This document shows positions 12,928 to 21,835 of a stretch of DNA of 64,000 bases, piece by piece; position 1 is the first letter of the stretch; the number at the start of each line of letters is the position of its first letter. A model generated the notes under the pieces. That model was not told the origin of the DNA. It saw only the letters and a program-made list of their open reading frames with translations, and did not search any database. Source of the stretch: DATFDN01 sp963767645 (GTDB lineage Bacteria; Pseudomonadota; Alphaproteobacteria; Acetobacterales; Acetobacteraceae); assembly GCA_963767645.1 (NCBI GenBank), contig CAVYEW010000010.1, positions 124,001 through 188,000 on the forward strand. The letters run 5' to 3'. A program made the position numbers and the translations under genes.

Positions 12928-13810
12928 ACAGACATCAACAAGGGCTCTCATCGGACTCGTTCGATGGGGTCCCGTGAGATTCCGCGAGTAGTGGCGAGCG
13001 AAAGCGGAGCAGGCCAGTGGTTGGCGGAGGGCAAGCGGAACGGCCTGGAAAGGCCGGCCGGAGCGGGTGACAGCCCCGTACGCGCAAGGCTCCGTTGATC
13101 CGTGAGTAGGGCGGGACACGTGAAATCCTGTCTGAAGATGGGGGGACCACCCTCCAAGCCTAAATACTCCCTGGTGACCGATAGTGCACAAGTACCGTGA
13201 GGGAAAGGTGAAAAGCACCCCGAGAGGGGAGTGAAACAGACCTGAAACCGGATGCCTACAAGCAGTCGGAGCCACATCTGTGGTGACGGCGTACCTTTTG
13301 TATAATGGGTCAGCGAGTTTCTGTTGGCAGCGAGCTTAAGCCGTGAGGTGTAGGCGCAGCGAAAGCGAGTTTGAACAGGGCGCCAGGGATTGCTCCTTTG
13401 GGAGCCATCCCGAGAGTTGCCGGCAGAAGACCCGAAACCGAGTGATCTAGCCATGGCCAGGCTGAAGGTGGGGTAACACCCACTGGAGGGCCGGACCCAC
13501 GCCTGTTGAAAAAGTCGGGGATGAGCTGTGGCTAGGGGTGAAAGGCCAATCAAACTCGGAAATAGCTGGTTCTCCGCGAAATCTATTGAGGTAGAGCGTC
13601 GCGTATGACTTCCGGGGGTAGAGCACTGGATGGGCTAGGGGGGCCCAAAGCCTTACCAAACCTAACCAAACTCCGAATACCGGAACGTCCGAGCGCGGCA
13701 GACAGACGGCGGGTGCTAAGGTCCGTCGTCGAGAGGGAAACAGCCCAGACCGCCAGCTAAGGTCCCCAAATCGTGGCTAAGTGGGAAAGGATGTGGGAAT
13801 TCCAAAACAA

Positions 13811-13868
<58 letters not shown>

Positions 13869-13926
13869 TAGCAGAAATCCCGCGCCGAAAATGTAACGGG
13901 GCTCAAGCCACGTACCGAAGCTGCGG

Positions 13927-14384
13927 AACCGGTGGTCAGTGGTCAGTGGTCAGTGGTCAGGAGAAAGAATGACGGCGGATGGGGTCGAGGGCCTTGAGGT
14001 TTTTCGACGCGCCTACGCCGTCTCGCTCGATGTGCATCGGGCGAGCCTGACCTGGCCGAAAATCGAGCAATATGGCGGCATCGCCGATCAGGTGCGGCGG
14101 TCGTCCAAGTCGGTCTGCGCCCTCCTTGCCGAGGGCGTGGGGCGGCAGCGCGCCTCGCGCGCGGAGTTCGAGCGCTATGTGGTGATGGCGCTCGGATCGG
14201 CCGACGAGGCGAAATTGTGGTGCCGCTATGCCGAGGATCTCGGCTACGCGGCATCCGCGCAGGTTGAGCAATGGCGCGGCTCCTTGGCGGAGATCGCGCG
14301 CATGTTGCAGGGCCTGCTAGCTCGATGCCGGCAAGGTCGGGAGCTTTCTCCTGACCCCTGATCTCTGACCACTGACCACTGGTT
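13927..14384 (+). other. 23S rRNA intervening sequence in helix 45
   Basis: Insertion replacing the tip of helix 45. Its ends are inverted repeats: AACCGGTGGTCAGTGGTCAG at 13927-13946 pairs with the sequence at 14365-14384 over 20 positions with a single G-U. The left arm goes on with extra tandem TGGTCAG heptamers to 13960. A stem this long is a typical RNase III substrate, and excision without religation would fragment the 23S rRNA. The interior is one gene (13969-14361). Confidence 0.93.
13969..14361 (+). CDS. Four-helix-bundle protein (23S rRNA IVS-encoded)
   Basis: 130-residue protein of the S23/IVP four-helix-bundle family, which is typically encoded inside 23S intervening sequences and also found scattered in genomes. 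Family marks: the opening GLEVFRRAYAVSLDVHR, then the TWPKIEQYGGIADQVRRSSKSVCALLAEGVGR segment, in which GGIADQVRRSS and the N-x-x-E-G-like LLAEGVGR are the conserved core, and a third helix FERYVVMALGSADEAKLWC. The ATG at 13969 has AGGAG at 13959-13963 five bases ahead, and the upstream in-frame GTG falls in the repeat arm. Such bundles form pentamers, but their molecular role is unsettled; RNA binding is only suspected. Confidence 0.9.
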   Translation: MTADGVEGLEVFRRAYAVSLDVHRASLTWPKIEQYGGIADQVRRSSKSVCALLAEGVGRQRASRAEFERYVVMALGSADEAKLWCRYAEDLGYAASAQVEQWRGSLAEIARMLQGLLARCRQGRELSPDP

Positions 14385-14919
14385 GGTAGCGGAGCGTTCC
14401 GTAGGCCGGTGAAGCCGTGCGCGCGAGCGGCGGTGGAGGCATCGGAAGTGCGAATGCTGACATGAGTAGCGATCAACAGGGTGAGAAACCCTGTCGCCGA
14501 AAGTCCAAGGGTTCCTGCGCAAGGTTAATCCGCGCAGGGTGAGCCGGCCCCTAAGGCGAGGGCGAGAGCCGTAGCCGATGGGAACCAGGTCAACAGTCCT
14601 GGGCCTGCTGGAAGTGACGAACGCCGCTGTGTGTTCCGGCTTATCGGATTGCCGGGGCTGCTTAGGCGTTCCGGGAAACAGCTCCAGCGTAGAGACCGTA
14701 CCCGAAACCGACACAGGTGGACTGGTAGAGCATACCGAGGCGCTTGAGAGAACGATGTCGAAGGAACTAGGCAAATTGCTCGCGTAACTTCGGGATAAGC
14801 GAGACCTGTTCCGGGGCAACCCGGGGCGGGTGGCACAGAGCAGGGGGTGGCGACTGTTTAGTAAAAACACAGGGCTCTGCGAAGTCGAGAGACGACGTAT
14901 AGGGTCTGACGCCTGCCCG

Positions 14920-15049
<130 letters not shown>

Positions 15050-15304
15050 CGACTTCCCCACTGTCTCCGGCATCGGCTCAGCGAAATTGAATTCCCCGTG
15101 AAGATGCGGGGTACCCGCGGTCAGACGGAAAGACCCTATGAACCTTTACTGCAGCTTTGCAGTGGCATCAGGAGGGCCCTGTGTAGGATAGGTGGGAGGC
15201 TTGGAAGCCGGGGCGCCAGCTTCGGTGGAGCCGTCCTTGAAATACCACCCTGGGCTCTTTTGATGTCTAACCGCGACCGGTCAGCCCGGTCCGGGACCCT
15301 GCAT

Positions 15305-15335
<31 letters not shown>

Positions 15336-15477
15336 CAAAAGGTAACGGAGGCGCGCGATGGTGGGCTCAGGCCGGTCGGACATCGGTCGCTGAGTGCAAT
15401 GGCACAAGCCCGCCTGACTGCGAGGGTGACAGCCCGAGCAGAGACGAAAGTCGGCCATAGTGATCCGGTGGTCCCGC

Positions 15478-15513
<36 letters not shown>

Positions 15514-15545
15514 TAGGGATAACAGGCTGATCTCCCCCAAGAGTC

Positions 15546-15658
<113 letters not shown>

Positions 15659-15716
15659 GAACGTCGTGAGACAGTTCGGTCCCTATCTGCCGTGGGTGAC
15701 GGAGACTTGCGAGGCG

Positions 15717-15748
<32 letters not shown>

Positions 15749-15804
15749 CACCTCTGGTGCACCGGTTGTCGCGCCAGCGGCACCGCCGGGTAGCTATGTG
15801 CGGA

Positions 15805-15836
<32 letters not shown>

Positions 15837-15976
15837 ACCCTCCTCAAGACCAGGTCTCCCCGGGGAGCGATCCCCAAGAGGGCCGTGATAGACCATCACG
15901 TCGATAGGCCGGAGGTATACGCGCGGCAACGCGCTCAGCCGACCGGTCCTAATCGCCCGAGAAGCTCGAAGATCAG

Positions 15977-16156
15977 GCCAGTGATCCGTGACCCAGGGAG
16001 CACATACCCCGGGGCCCGTGATCAGGGCGCCATGCACAGAAATCATCCCCGGCAGCGCGCCGCGCCCCGGGACACGCACACACAGCACACACACCCACCA
16101 AAACCCGCCATCCCGGTCCCTGATCACCGATCACCGGTCACTGGGATGGGCTGGAC
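15977..16156 (+). other. 23S-5S spacer
   Basis: 180-base spacer. Its two ends carry partly complementary words (ccagtgatccgtgac near 15978 against gatcaccggtcactggg near 16128), forming a processing stem, with a cacaca-rich middle. No gene. Confidence 0.6.
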
Positions 16157-16274
16157 GACCTGGTGGCCATGGCGGGGAGCCCGCACCCGATCCCATCCCG
16201 AACTCGGCCGTGAAAACCCCCAGCGCCCATGGTACTGCGGCTCAAGCCGCGGGAGAGTAGGTCGCCGCCAGGTC
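16157..16274 (+). rRNA. rrf: 5S ribosomal RNA
   Basis: About 118 nt. Terminal helix GACCTGG (16157) pairs with CCAGGTC (ending 16274). Internal 5S hallmarks are present: CCCGATCCCATCCCGAACTC in loop B/helix III and GGGAGAGTAGGTCGCCGCC near the end. Confidence 0.95.
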
Positions 16275-16299
16275 CTCCAGCCCACCCCCACAACACCCA

Positions 16300-16376
<77 letters not shown>

Positions 16377-16485
16377 TCTCAGCTTGGGAATCGATGACCT
16401 GCTCCCTCGTGTGCAGCAGCGTGACCGGGCCATCCGGAGAACACGGCATGGCGCATGTCGAGCAGCACGTGTCAGATGCTGGTTT

Positions 16486-17265
16486 CTACGAACCCCGGAC
16501 AATCCGGCGTAGACGCACCATGCCCGACAGCCACCGGTCATAATCATCCGCCTTGCGCCGCATGTAGTCGGCAACCTGCGGGTGCGGCAGGATCAGGAAG
16601 CGCTCCTCGCGCAGGCCCTCGAGCGCACTTTCCGCGACCTGCTCGGCGGAGAGTACGCCGTCGCGCGATTGTGGTCCGGTCGGCATGCCTCGCAGCATCG
16701 GTGTGTCCACGCCCTGCGGGCACAGCACGGAGACGCGTATGCCTTGGTCAGCGTGCATGATGGCGAGGTTCTCCGCAAAACCGATCGCCGCGTGCTTGGT
16801 GGTGGAGTAGGGCGCGCTGCCGATCTGCGAGAGCAGGCCGGCGGCGGAGACCGTGTGCAGGAGATAGCCACCGCCGCGCGCCGCCATGCACGGGACCAGG
16901 GCGCGCGCAGCATAGACATGCGCCATGACATTCACCGCCCAGCTGCGCGCCCAGGCATCGTTCGCCGCACTGGTCGCATCGCCGGGGCTGCCGTCGACCA
17001 CCGCGATGCCGGCATTGGAGCAGAAGAGCGCGGTCGATGCCTGCGCCTCCGCTGCCTCGACAAGTGCCGCGACCTGCCGCTCGTCGCCGACGTCGCAGGT
17101 GAAGGCCGTGCCGCCGATCTCGTCGGCGACCGATCGTGCCGCCCCTTCGTTGATATCGGCGACCACGATGCTGGCGGCCCCCGCTTTTCGGAAGCACCGG
17201 CACAGCGCTGCGCCGATCCCGCTGCCGCCGCCGGTGACGACGACCGCCTGCCCGGCGACATTCAT
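16486..17265 (-). CDS. SDR family oxidoreductase
   Basis: 259-residue classical short-chain dehydrogenase/reductase, an NAD(P)-dependent Rossmann enzyme. The cofactor motif TGGGSGIG is at residues 11-18, VVADIN near 40 (the Asp favours NAD), the NAG motif (CSNAGIAV) near 84, and the catalytic Ser (TVSAAG) and YSTTK (Tyr-x-x-x-Lys) near 138-156. The length is standard. Its ATG overlaps the stop of the upstream acyl-CoA dehydrogenase remnant as ATGA, so the pair was once a translationally coupled operon, probably in acyl or lipid catabolism. The substrate is unknown. Confidence 0.9.
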   Translation of the reverse strand: MNVAGQAVVVTGGGSGIGAALCRCFRKAGAASIVVADINEGAARSVADEIGGTAFTCDVGDERQVAALVEAAEAQASTALFCSNAGIAVVDGSPGDATSAANDAWARSWAVNVMAHVYAARALVPCMAARGGGYLLHTVSAAGLLSQIGSAPYSTTKHAAIGFAENLAIMHADQGIRVSVLCPQGVDTPMLRGMPTGPQSRDGVLSAEQVAESALEGLREERFLILPHPQVADYMRRKADDYDRWLSGMVRLRRIVRGS

Positions 17266-17501
17266 ACGCCGCCCGCGTGTTTGCTGTGCTTCTTCAGCTC
17301 TCGCCGCTGATTGCGGAGCATCGCGTCCGGCCTGTCAAGGCAGAGCAGCCGACGGGCCACGCCAGCGACGAAACCGTCGCTGGTGCCACCGCCATGCGGC
17401 TGGATCGCCCAGCTGATCACTTGGCAGGCCATCTTGGGAACCGCCACCTTGATCATCGCGATCTCCGCACGCTTCCGCTTCTTGCTGAGCATATCCATCA
17501 T
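17262..17501 (-). pseudogene. Acyl-CoA dehydrogenase C-terminal remnant
   Basis: 79 codons in frame up to the ATGA overlap with the SDR gene. They match only the last part of an acyl-CoA dehydrogenase: KRAEIAMIKVAVPKMACQV is the K/R-A-EIAMIKV-x-x-PNMA helix, WAIQPHGGGTSDGF the AIQ-x-HGG-x-G-x-SDD-F FAD loop, and LCLDRPDAMLRNQ the RLADGPDEVHR active-site end. Several normally conserved positions are altered (PNMA to PKMA, GPDEVH to RPDAML), and nothing of the N-terminal two thirds is present upstream. It is therefore a decayed remnant, although the frame itself is intact and might still be translated. Confidence 0.75.
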
Positions 17502-17801
17502 GTGGGTCGCCTGCGGCGTCAAGTCGCGGCATTGCTGGGCATGGCTGCGCGGGGATGGTCGCCACCCGGCGGTTCCCGCGCGATCCGGGCGGTGCCGTCG
17601 GGCACGGGCGGAAGCGACTGCTGCGGGCGGAGCGACATCGGCAGCCTCCGGGCGCGAACGCCACCCTACACCGCCCCGTGCGTCACCCCTGCCGACTTCG
17701 CCAACCACGGGCCGATGAGCGGCTACGACGGATTGAAACTGGACGTCGATCTGGTAAGAACGCTGCGCGAGGAGGACGTGCATGTCTGAACGCCAGGCAC
17801 G
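17502..17801. other. Junction region without an intact gene
   Basis: About 300 bases between the dehydrogenase remnant and the ABC ATPase gene. On the plus strand one frame (about 17620-17792) reads smoothly into a stop at 17787-17789, with a protein-like end VTPADFANHGPMSGYDGLKLD and RTLREEDVHV. This could be the tail of a gene whose front is missing, but I do not recognise it. The rest looks non-coding. Confidence 0.4.
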
Positions 17802-18821
17802 ATGAGCGCACTGAGAAATCGCGCGCCGGACGTGCTGCAAGTGCGCGACCTGCGGGTGCATTATCACACCTCCGCAGGGCCGTTGCAGGCGGTCAACAAC
17901 GTCAGCTTCGATTTGCGCGCCGGCGAACGTATCGGGTTGGTGGGAGAGTCCGGCTCCGGCAAGTCCACCGTCGCACTCGCGCTGTTGCGGCTGATCAAGC
18001 CGCCGGGGCGGATCGAGGGCGGCCGGGCGATGCTCGACGGCGTCGATATCCTGGCGCTGCCGGACAATGAAATCCGCCGGCTGCGCCTGGCGGTGATCGC
18101 GCTGGTCACGCAGGGCGCGATGAACGCCCTCAACCCGGTGCGGCGCATCCGCCATCAGTTCGCCGACGCGTTGCGCGATCACGGCGCCAACCTGACGCGT
18201 ACCGAACTGGGCGCGCGGGTGCGCGCGCTGCTGGGCCATGTCGGCCTGCCGCCGGAGGTCGCTGAGCGTTACCCGCACGAGTTGAGCGGCGGCATGAAGC
18301 AGCGTGTGGTGATCGCCATTGCCATCAGCTTGCGCCCGAAGGTCATCATTGCCGACGAGCCGACCAGCGCACTCGATGTCGTGGTGCAGCGGCAGGTCAT
18401 CGACACGCTGAAGCGGGTGCAGGCCGACCTTGGTTCCTCCATCATCCTGGTCGGGCACGACATGGGGCTGATGGCGCAGTCGGTGGACCGGCTTGCGGTG
18501 ATGTATGCCGGCACGCTGGCGGAACTCTGCGACATACGCGCGATCTTCAGCGAGCCGCTGCACCCGTACAGCCAATTGCTGATCGCCAGCCTGCCGACGC
18601 TGGACCGCAAGGGCGCGCCGGTCGGCATCCCCGGACTGCCGCCCTCGCTGCTCGACCGCCGGCGCGGCTGCAGTTTCAGCACAAGGTGCCCAAAGGCGTT
18701 TGCCAAGTGCGCGGATGTCACGCCGCCGTTGCGCGAAGTGCGCCCGGACCACTGGGTGGCTTGCCACCTGCACGAAGTCGGGCCGGCACTGCGGCTGGTG
18801 GCGAGCGGAGGCGCGCGATGA
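17802..18821 (+). CDS. ABC importer ATPase 1 (OppD/DppD type)
   Basis: 339-residue nucleotide-binding subunit of a peptide/nickel-type (Opp/Dpp) importer; hydrolyses ATP at the cytoplasmic face. Walker A GESGSGKST near residue 47, Q-loop ALVTQGAMNALNP near 102, signature LSGGMKQR near 158, Walker B VIIADEPTSALD near 178, and switch His LVGHDMG near 212. The C-terminal oligopeptide/dipeptide extension with a CP-x-x-F-x-x-C-type cluster (CSFSTRCPKAFAKC) is present, typical of OppD/F. The stop overlaps the next ATG (ATGA). The permease and binding-protein genes lie on the opposite strand just downstream. Confidence 0.93.
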   Translation: MSALRNRAPDVLQVRDLRVHYHTSAGPLQAVNNVSFDLRAGERIGLVGESGSGKSTVALALLRLIKPPGRIEGGRAMLDGVDILALPDNEIRRLRLAVIALVTQGAMNALNPVRRIRHQFADALRDHGANLTRTELGARVRALLGHVGLPPEVAERYPHELSGGMKQRVVIAIAISLRPKVIIADEPTSALDVVVQRQVIDTLKRVQADLGSSIILVGHDMGLMAQSVDRLAVMYAGTLAELCDIRAIFSEPLHPYSQLLIASLPTLDRKGAPVGIPGLPPSLLDRRRGCSFSTRCPKAFAKCADVTPPLREVRPDHWVACHLHEVGPALRLVASGGAR

Positions 18822-19873
18822 GCGATCTGCTGGAAGCCCGCCGCCTGACCAAGGCGTTCGGCGGCGGCCTGCTCGCAGGGCGACCGACGGTGGCGCTGGA
18901 GGATTTCTCGCTCGGCATCGCCAGCGAGCCGCCGACGATCACCGCCATCGTGGGCGAAAGCGGCAGCGGCAAGACCACGCTCGCCCGCCTGTTGCTCGGC
19001 TTGGTCGCGCCGACGGACGGAGCAGTGTTTTATCGCGGGATCGACCTGCGCCAGTTGTCGGGCGCGCAGCAACGCGGCTTCCGACGCGACATCCAGGTGA
19101 TTTTCCAGGATCCGTACGAGGCCTACAATCCGTTCTACCGCGTCGACCACGTGCTGGAGACGCCACTGGCCAATTTCGGACTTGCCGACTCCCGGGAAGC
19201 AGGCCGACGGCTGATCGAGGACACGCTGCGCAAGGTCGGGCTGCGGCCGGAGGAAACGCTCGGCCGTTATCCGCACCAACTCAGCGGCGGTCAGCGCCAG
19301 CGCGTGATGGTGGCGCGCGCGCTGCTGATCCGACCGCGGCTGATCATTGCCGACGAGCCGGTCTCGATGGTCGACGCGTCGCTGCGTGCCACCATCCTCG
19401 CCAGTCTGCGGCAATTGCATGACGAGTTCGGCATCTCGCTGATCTACATCACCCACGACCTGACGACCGCATACCAGATAAGCCAGAACGTGATCGTGCT
19501 GTATCGCGGCTTGGTCGCCGAAGCCGGCGAGGCCGATCTGGTGGTTGGGCAGCCGGCACACCCGTACACTCGGCTGCTTGTGGGTTCCATTCCGCTGCCC
19601 GACCCGGACCAGCCCTGGCGCGGCGAGGCCCCGGCCGGCGCGGACGGCGCCGGGGGCGGTCTGGGGGGTTGCCGGTTCGCGCCCCGATGCCCGGACGTGA
19701 TGGCCGTCTGTCGCAGCGCACTGCCTCCGCTGTTCCGCACCGATCCGTCGCGGGTGGCCGCCTGCTACTTGCATCGCGAGGCCCCGCCGCTGCGCGGCGA
19801 CCAGATCGGCCAGGTACTGAGCGGCGATGCCGGCGAGGCCGTGCCCGCGGCGGAGACTACACCCGCCGCCTGA
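18818..19873 (+). CDS. ABC importer ATPase 2 (OppF/DppF type)
   Basis: 351-residue second ATPase of the same importer. Walker A GESGSGKTT near 46, Q-loop VIFQDPYEAYNPF near 94, LSGGQRQR near 150, Walker B LIIADEPVSMVD near 172, switch His YITHDL near 206, and a C-terminal CRFAPRCPDVMAVC cluster. The start is fixed by the ATGA overlap with ATPase 1, indicating coupling and a heterodimer. Its 3' end overlaps the convergent permease gene by 17 bp. The substrate (oligopeptide, dipeptide, nickel or other) cannot be read from sequence. Confidence 0.93.
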   Translation: MSDLLEARRLTKAFGGGLLAGRPTVALEDFSLGIASEPPTITAIVGESGSGKTTLARLLLGLVAPTDGAVFYRGIDLRQLSGAQQRGFRRDIQVIFQDPYEAYNPFYRVDHVLETPLANFGLADSREAGRRLIEDTLRKVGLRPEETLGRYPHQLSGGQRQRVMVARALLIRPRLIIADEPVSMVDASLRATILASLRQLHDEFGISLIYITHDLTTAYQISQNVIVLYRGLVAEAGEADLVVGQPAHPYTRLLVGSIPLPDPDQPWRGEAPAGADGAGGGLGGCRFAPRCPDVMAVCRSALPPLFRTDPSRVAACYLHREAPPLRGDQIGQVLSGDAGEAVPAAETTPAA

Positions 19874-20771
19874 GCCGCGGATTGGCGATTTCGTCGAGAC
19901 CGATCGAGATCGAGAACAGCGCGATGAACAGCACGCCAACGACCACGATCGGCGCCAGCCACCACCACCACCAACCGTTGATCACGGCACCGGTGAAGTT
20001 GACCCAATACAGCGTCATCCCCAGCGTCGGCGCCTCGAATACGCCCAGGCCAAGCACGTCGAGCCCGATTGAGGCCAGGATGGCCGCCGAGATCGAGCCG
20101 ACCAGGGAGGCCATCAGGTACGGCAGCAGATTCGGCAGCAGCTCCTTCACGATGATGCCCGGCCCGCTGGTGCCCGACATTCGCGCCAGTTGCACGTAAG
20201 ATCGTTCGCGCAAGGTCAGCACCTGCGCACGGATGGTGCGGGCCGGATAGAGCCAGGCGAGCGAGGCGATCACCAGCGCCATCAGGTCCACCGTCATGCC
20301 CTCGCGGAACACCAGCGCCACGATGATCAGCACCATGAGGTTCGGCACCGTCAGCCCCAGATCGACCACGCCGCGAAGCACGCTGTCGATCACGCCGCCA
20401 TAGAAGGCACCGATGAAGGCAAGCGCGGCCCCGACGCCGACGCCCAGAGAGCCGGCGATCAGGCCGATGCGCAGGGTCAGCAGCGTGCCGACGGTGATCA
20501 CCGCGAACAGGTTGCGTCCCTGCCGGTCGCTGCCGAACGGCAGTTGCCATGATGGCGGCTGCAACATGCGCGCGGAGAGCGGACGCGCATTCTCCGGATC
20601 GACCAGCAGGCCGCCGATGACCGCAAACGCCACCAGCGCCAGCAGCAGCACCACACCGACGGTCAACGAGCGGTTGCGCCGAAAATACCGAAACCCACCG
20701 CGCGCCACCCCGCCCCAGGCACCATGCGTGCCTGAGGCCGGCGGCGCGAGCGGGGCGGCTTGCTCTGCCAT
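19857..20771 (-). CDS. ABC importer permease 2 (OppC/DppC type)
   Basis: 304-residue inner-membrane permease. Cytosolic N-terminus, first TM at about 37-57 (VGVVLLLALVAFAVIGGLLV), the OppC N-terminal motif QLPFGSDRQGRNLFAV, then five TM segments. The EAA loop region between TMs reads YVQLARMSGTSGPGIIVKELLPNLLP, which contacts the ATPase. The ATG at 20771 is chosen because homology begins near it and the upstream in-frame stretch overlaps the OppB gene. It lies 11 bp downstream of permease 1 and converges with the ATPase operon. Confidence 0.9.
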   Translation of the reverse strand: MAEQAAPLAPPASGTHGAWGGVARGGFRYFRRNRSLTVGVVLLLALVAFAVIGGLLVDPENARPLSARMLQPPSWQLPFGSDRQGRNLFAVITVGTLLTLRIGLIAGSLGVGVGAALAFIGAFYGGVIDSVLRGVVDLGLTVPNLMVLIIVALVFREGMTVDLMALVIASLAWLYPARTIRAQVLTLRERSYVQLARMSGTSGPGIIVKELLPNLLPYLMASLVGSISAAILASIGLDVLGLGVFEAPTLGMTLYWVNFTGAVINGWWWWWLAPIVVVGVLFIALFSISIGLDEIANPRLRRRV

Positions 20772-20782
20772 GTCGCTGATGG

Positions 20783-21787
20783 TCACGTTCTCCGGTAAGT
20801 GATGCGCGGGTCGAGCAGCGGGTAGACCAGATCGAGCACCAGCGTAGCGAAGCCGATGGCGAGGATGATAATGAACACGATACCCTGCACGAGGAAGAAG
20901 TCGGAGCCGCGAATGCCCTGGAACAGCAGGGTGCCGATCCCTGGATAGCCGAAAATCACCTCCACCAGCACCGCGCCCGACACGAGGTGGCCGAGCACCA
21001 GCGCGAGCGCCGTGGCCTGCGGCAGTATCGCGTTGCGCATGCCATAGTGCAGGAAGATCGTGCGCGGCTGCAGGCCCTTGGCTTCGGCGAACATCACGTA
21101 GTCCTCGCCCTGCGTAGTGACCATCATCGCCCGCATGCCGAGCGCCCAGAACCCGAGCGAGCCGAGGATGATGGCCAGCGCCGGCAGGATCGCGTGCGAC
21201 AACACGTCGAACGCGAACCGCAAACTCCAATCCGGAATGGCACCCGCGGTATAGCCGCCGTAGAGTGGCAGCAGCTGCATGCGAAAGCCGATGACGTAGG
21301 TGAGGATGAGGCCGAGCAGGAAGAAAGGCACCGCGCTCAGCCCCAGCAGCGGCGGCATGACGAACTGCAGCCAGCGCGGCGCCCCTGGCCATCCCTGCAC
21401 GGCGCCGAGCAGGTTGCCAATGACGAAGGCGAGCAGCGTCGTCACGCTCATCAGGCCAATGGTCCAGGGCAGGCCTTGCAGGATCATGCTCAGCACAGTC
21501 TGCGGGTAGCTGGCGATCGAGTAGTTGAAGTCGAACCGGCTAACGTCGCGCAGGTAGTTGAAATATTGCGTGCTCAGCGGCTTGTCCAAGCCGAACTTGG
21601 CTTCGTACTCCTTGACCATGTCACGCATGCCGGAATGCAGGTTGCCGCCAAGGGCGGCCGTCTGCATCAGTTTCTGCGCCACCGGGTTCTCGCCGCCGAT
21701 GCGGGGCAGGAAAAAGTTCAGCGTGGCGGCAAGCCAGATGATCAGCAGGAAGGTTCCGACCCGCTTGGCGATATAAGCAGCGGTCAC
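20783..21787 (-). CDS. ABC importer permease 1 (OppB/DppB type)
   Basis: 334-residue permease. N-terminal signature YIAKRVGTFLLIIWLAATLNFFLPR, six TM segments, and the EAA loop near 215-240 (YVMFAEAKGLQPRTIFLHYGMRNAILP), followed by the EVIFGYPGIGTLLFQGI motif typical of OppB. First of two permease genes on this strand, downstream of the binding-protein gene, so the minus-strand transcript is SBP-permease-permease. Confidence 0.92.
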   Translation of the reverse strand: MTAAYIAKRVGTFLLIIWLAATLNFFLPRIGGENPVAQKLMQTAALGGNLHSGMRDMVKEYEAKFGLDKPLSTQYFNYLRDVSRFDFNYSIASYPQTVLSMILQGLPWTIGLMSVTTLLAFVIGNLLGAVQGWPGAPRWLQFVMPPLLGLSAVPFFLLGLILTYVIGFRMQLLPLYGGYTAGAIPDWSLRFAFDVLSHAILPALAIILGSLGFWALGMRAMMVTTQGEDYVMFAEAKGLQPRTIFLHYGMRNAILPQATALALVLGHLVSGAVLVEVIFGYPGIGTLLFQGIRGSDFFLVQGIVFIIILAIGFATLVLDLVYPLLDPRITYRRT

Positions 21788-21835
21788 TGCATGTTCCTTA
21801 CACCAAGCGGGCGGGCATGCGTGCGTTCCGGTCCG

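Noticed and set aside
17262..19939. Long minus-strand frames opposite the two ABC ATPases
   Set aside because: Shadows of the ATPase genes, except the last 79 codons near 17262-17501, which match an acyl-CoA dehydrogenase end and were kept.
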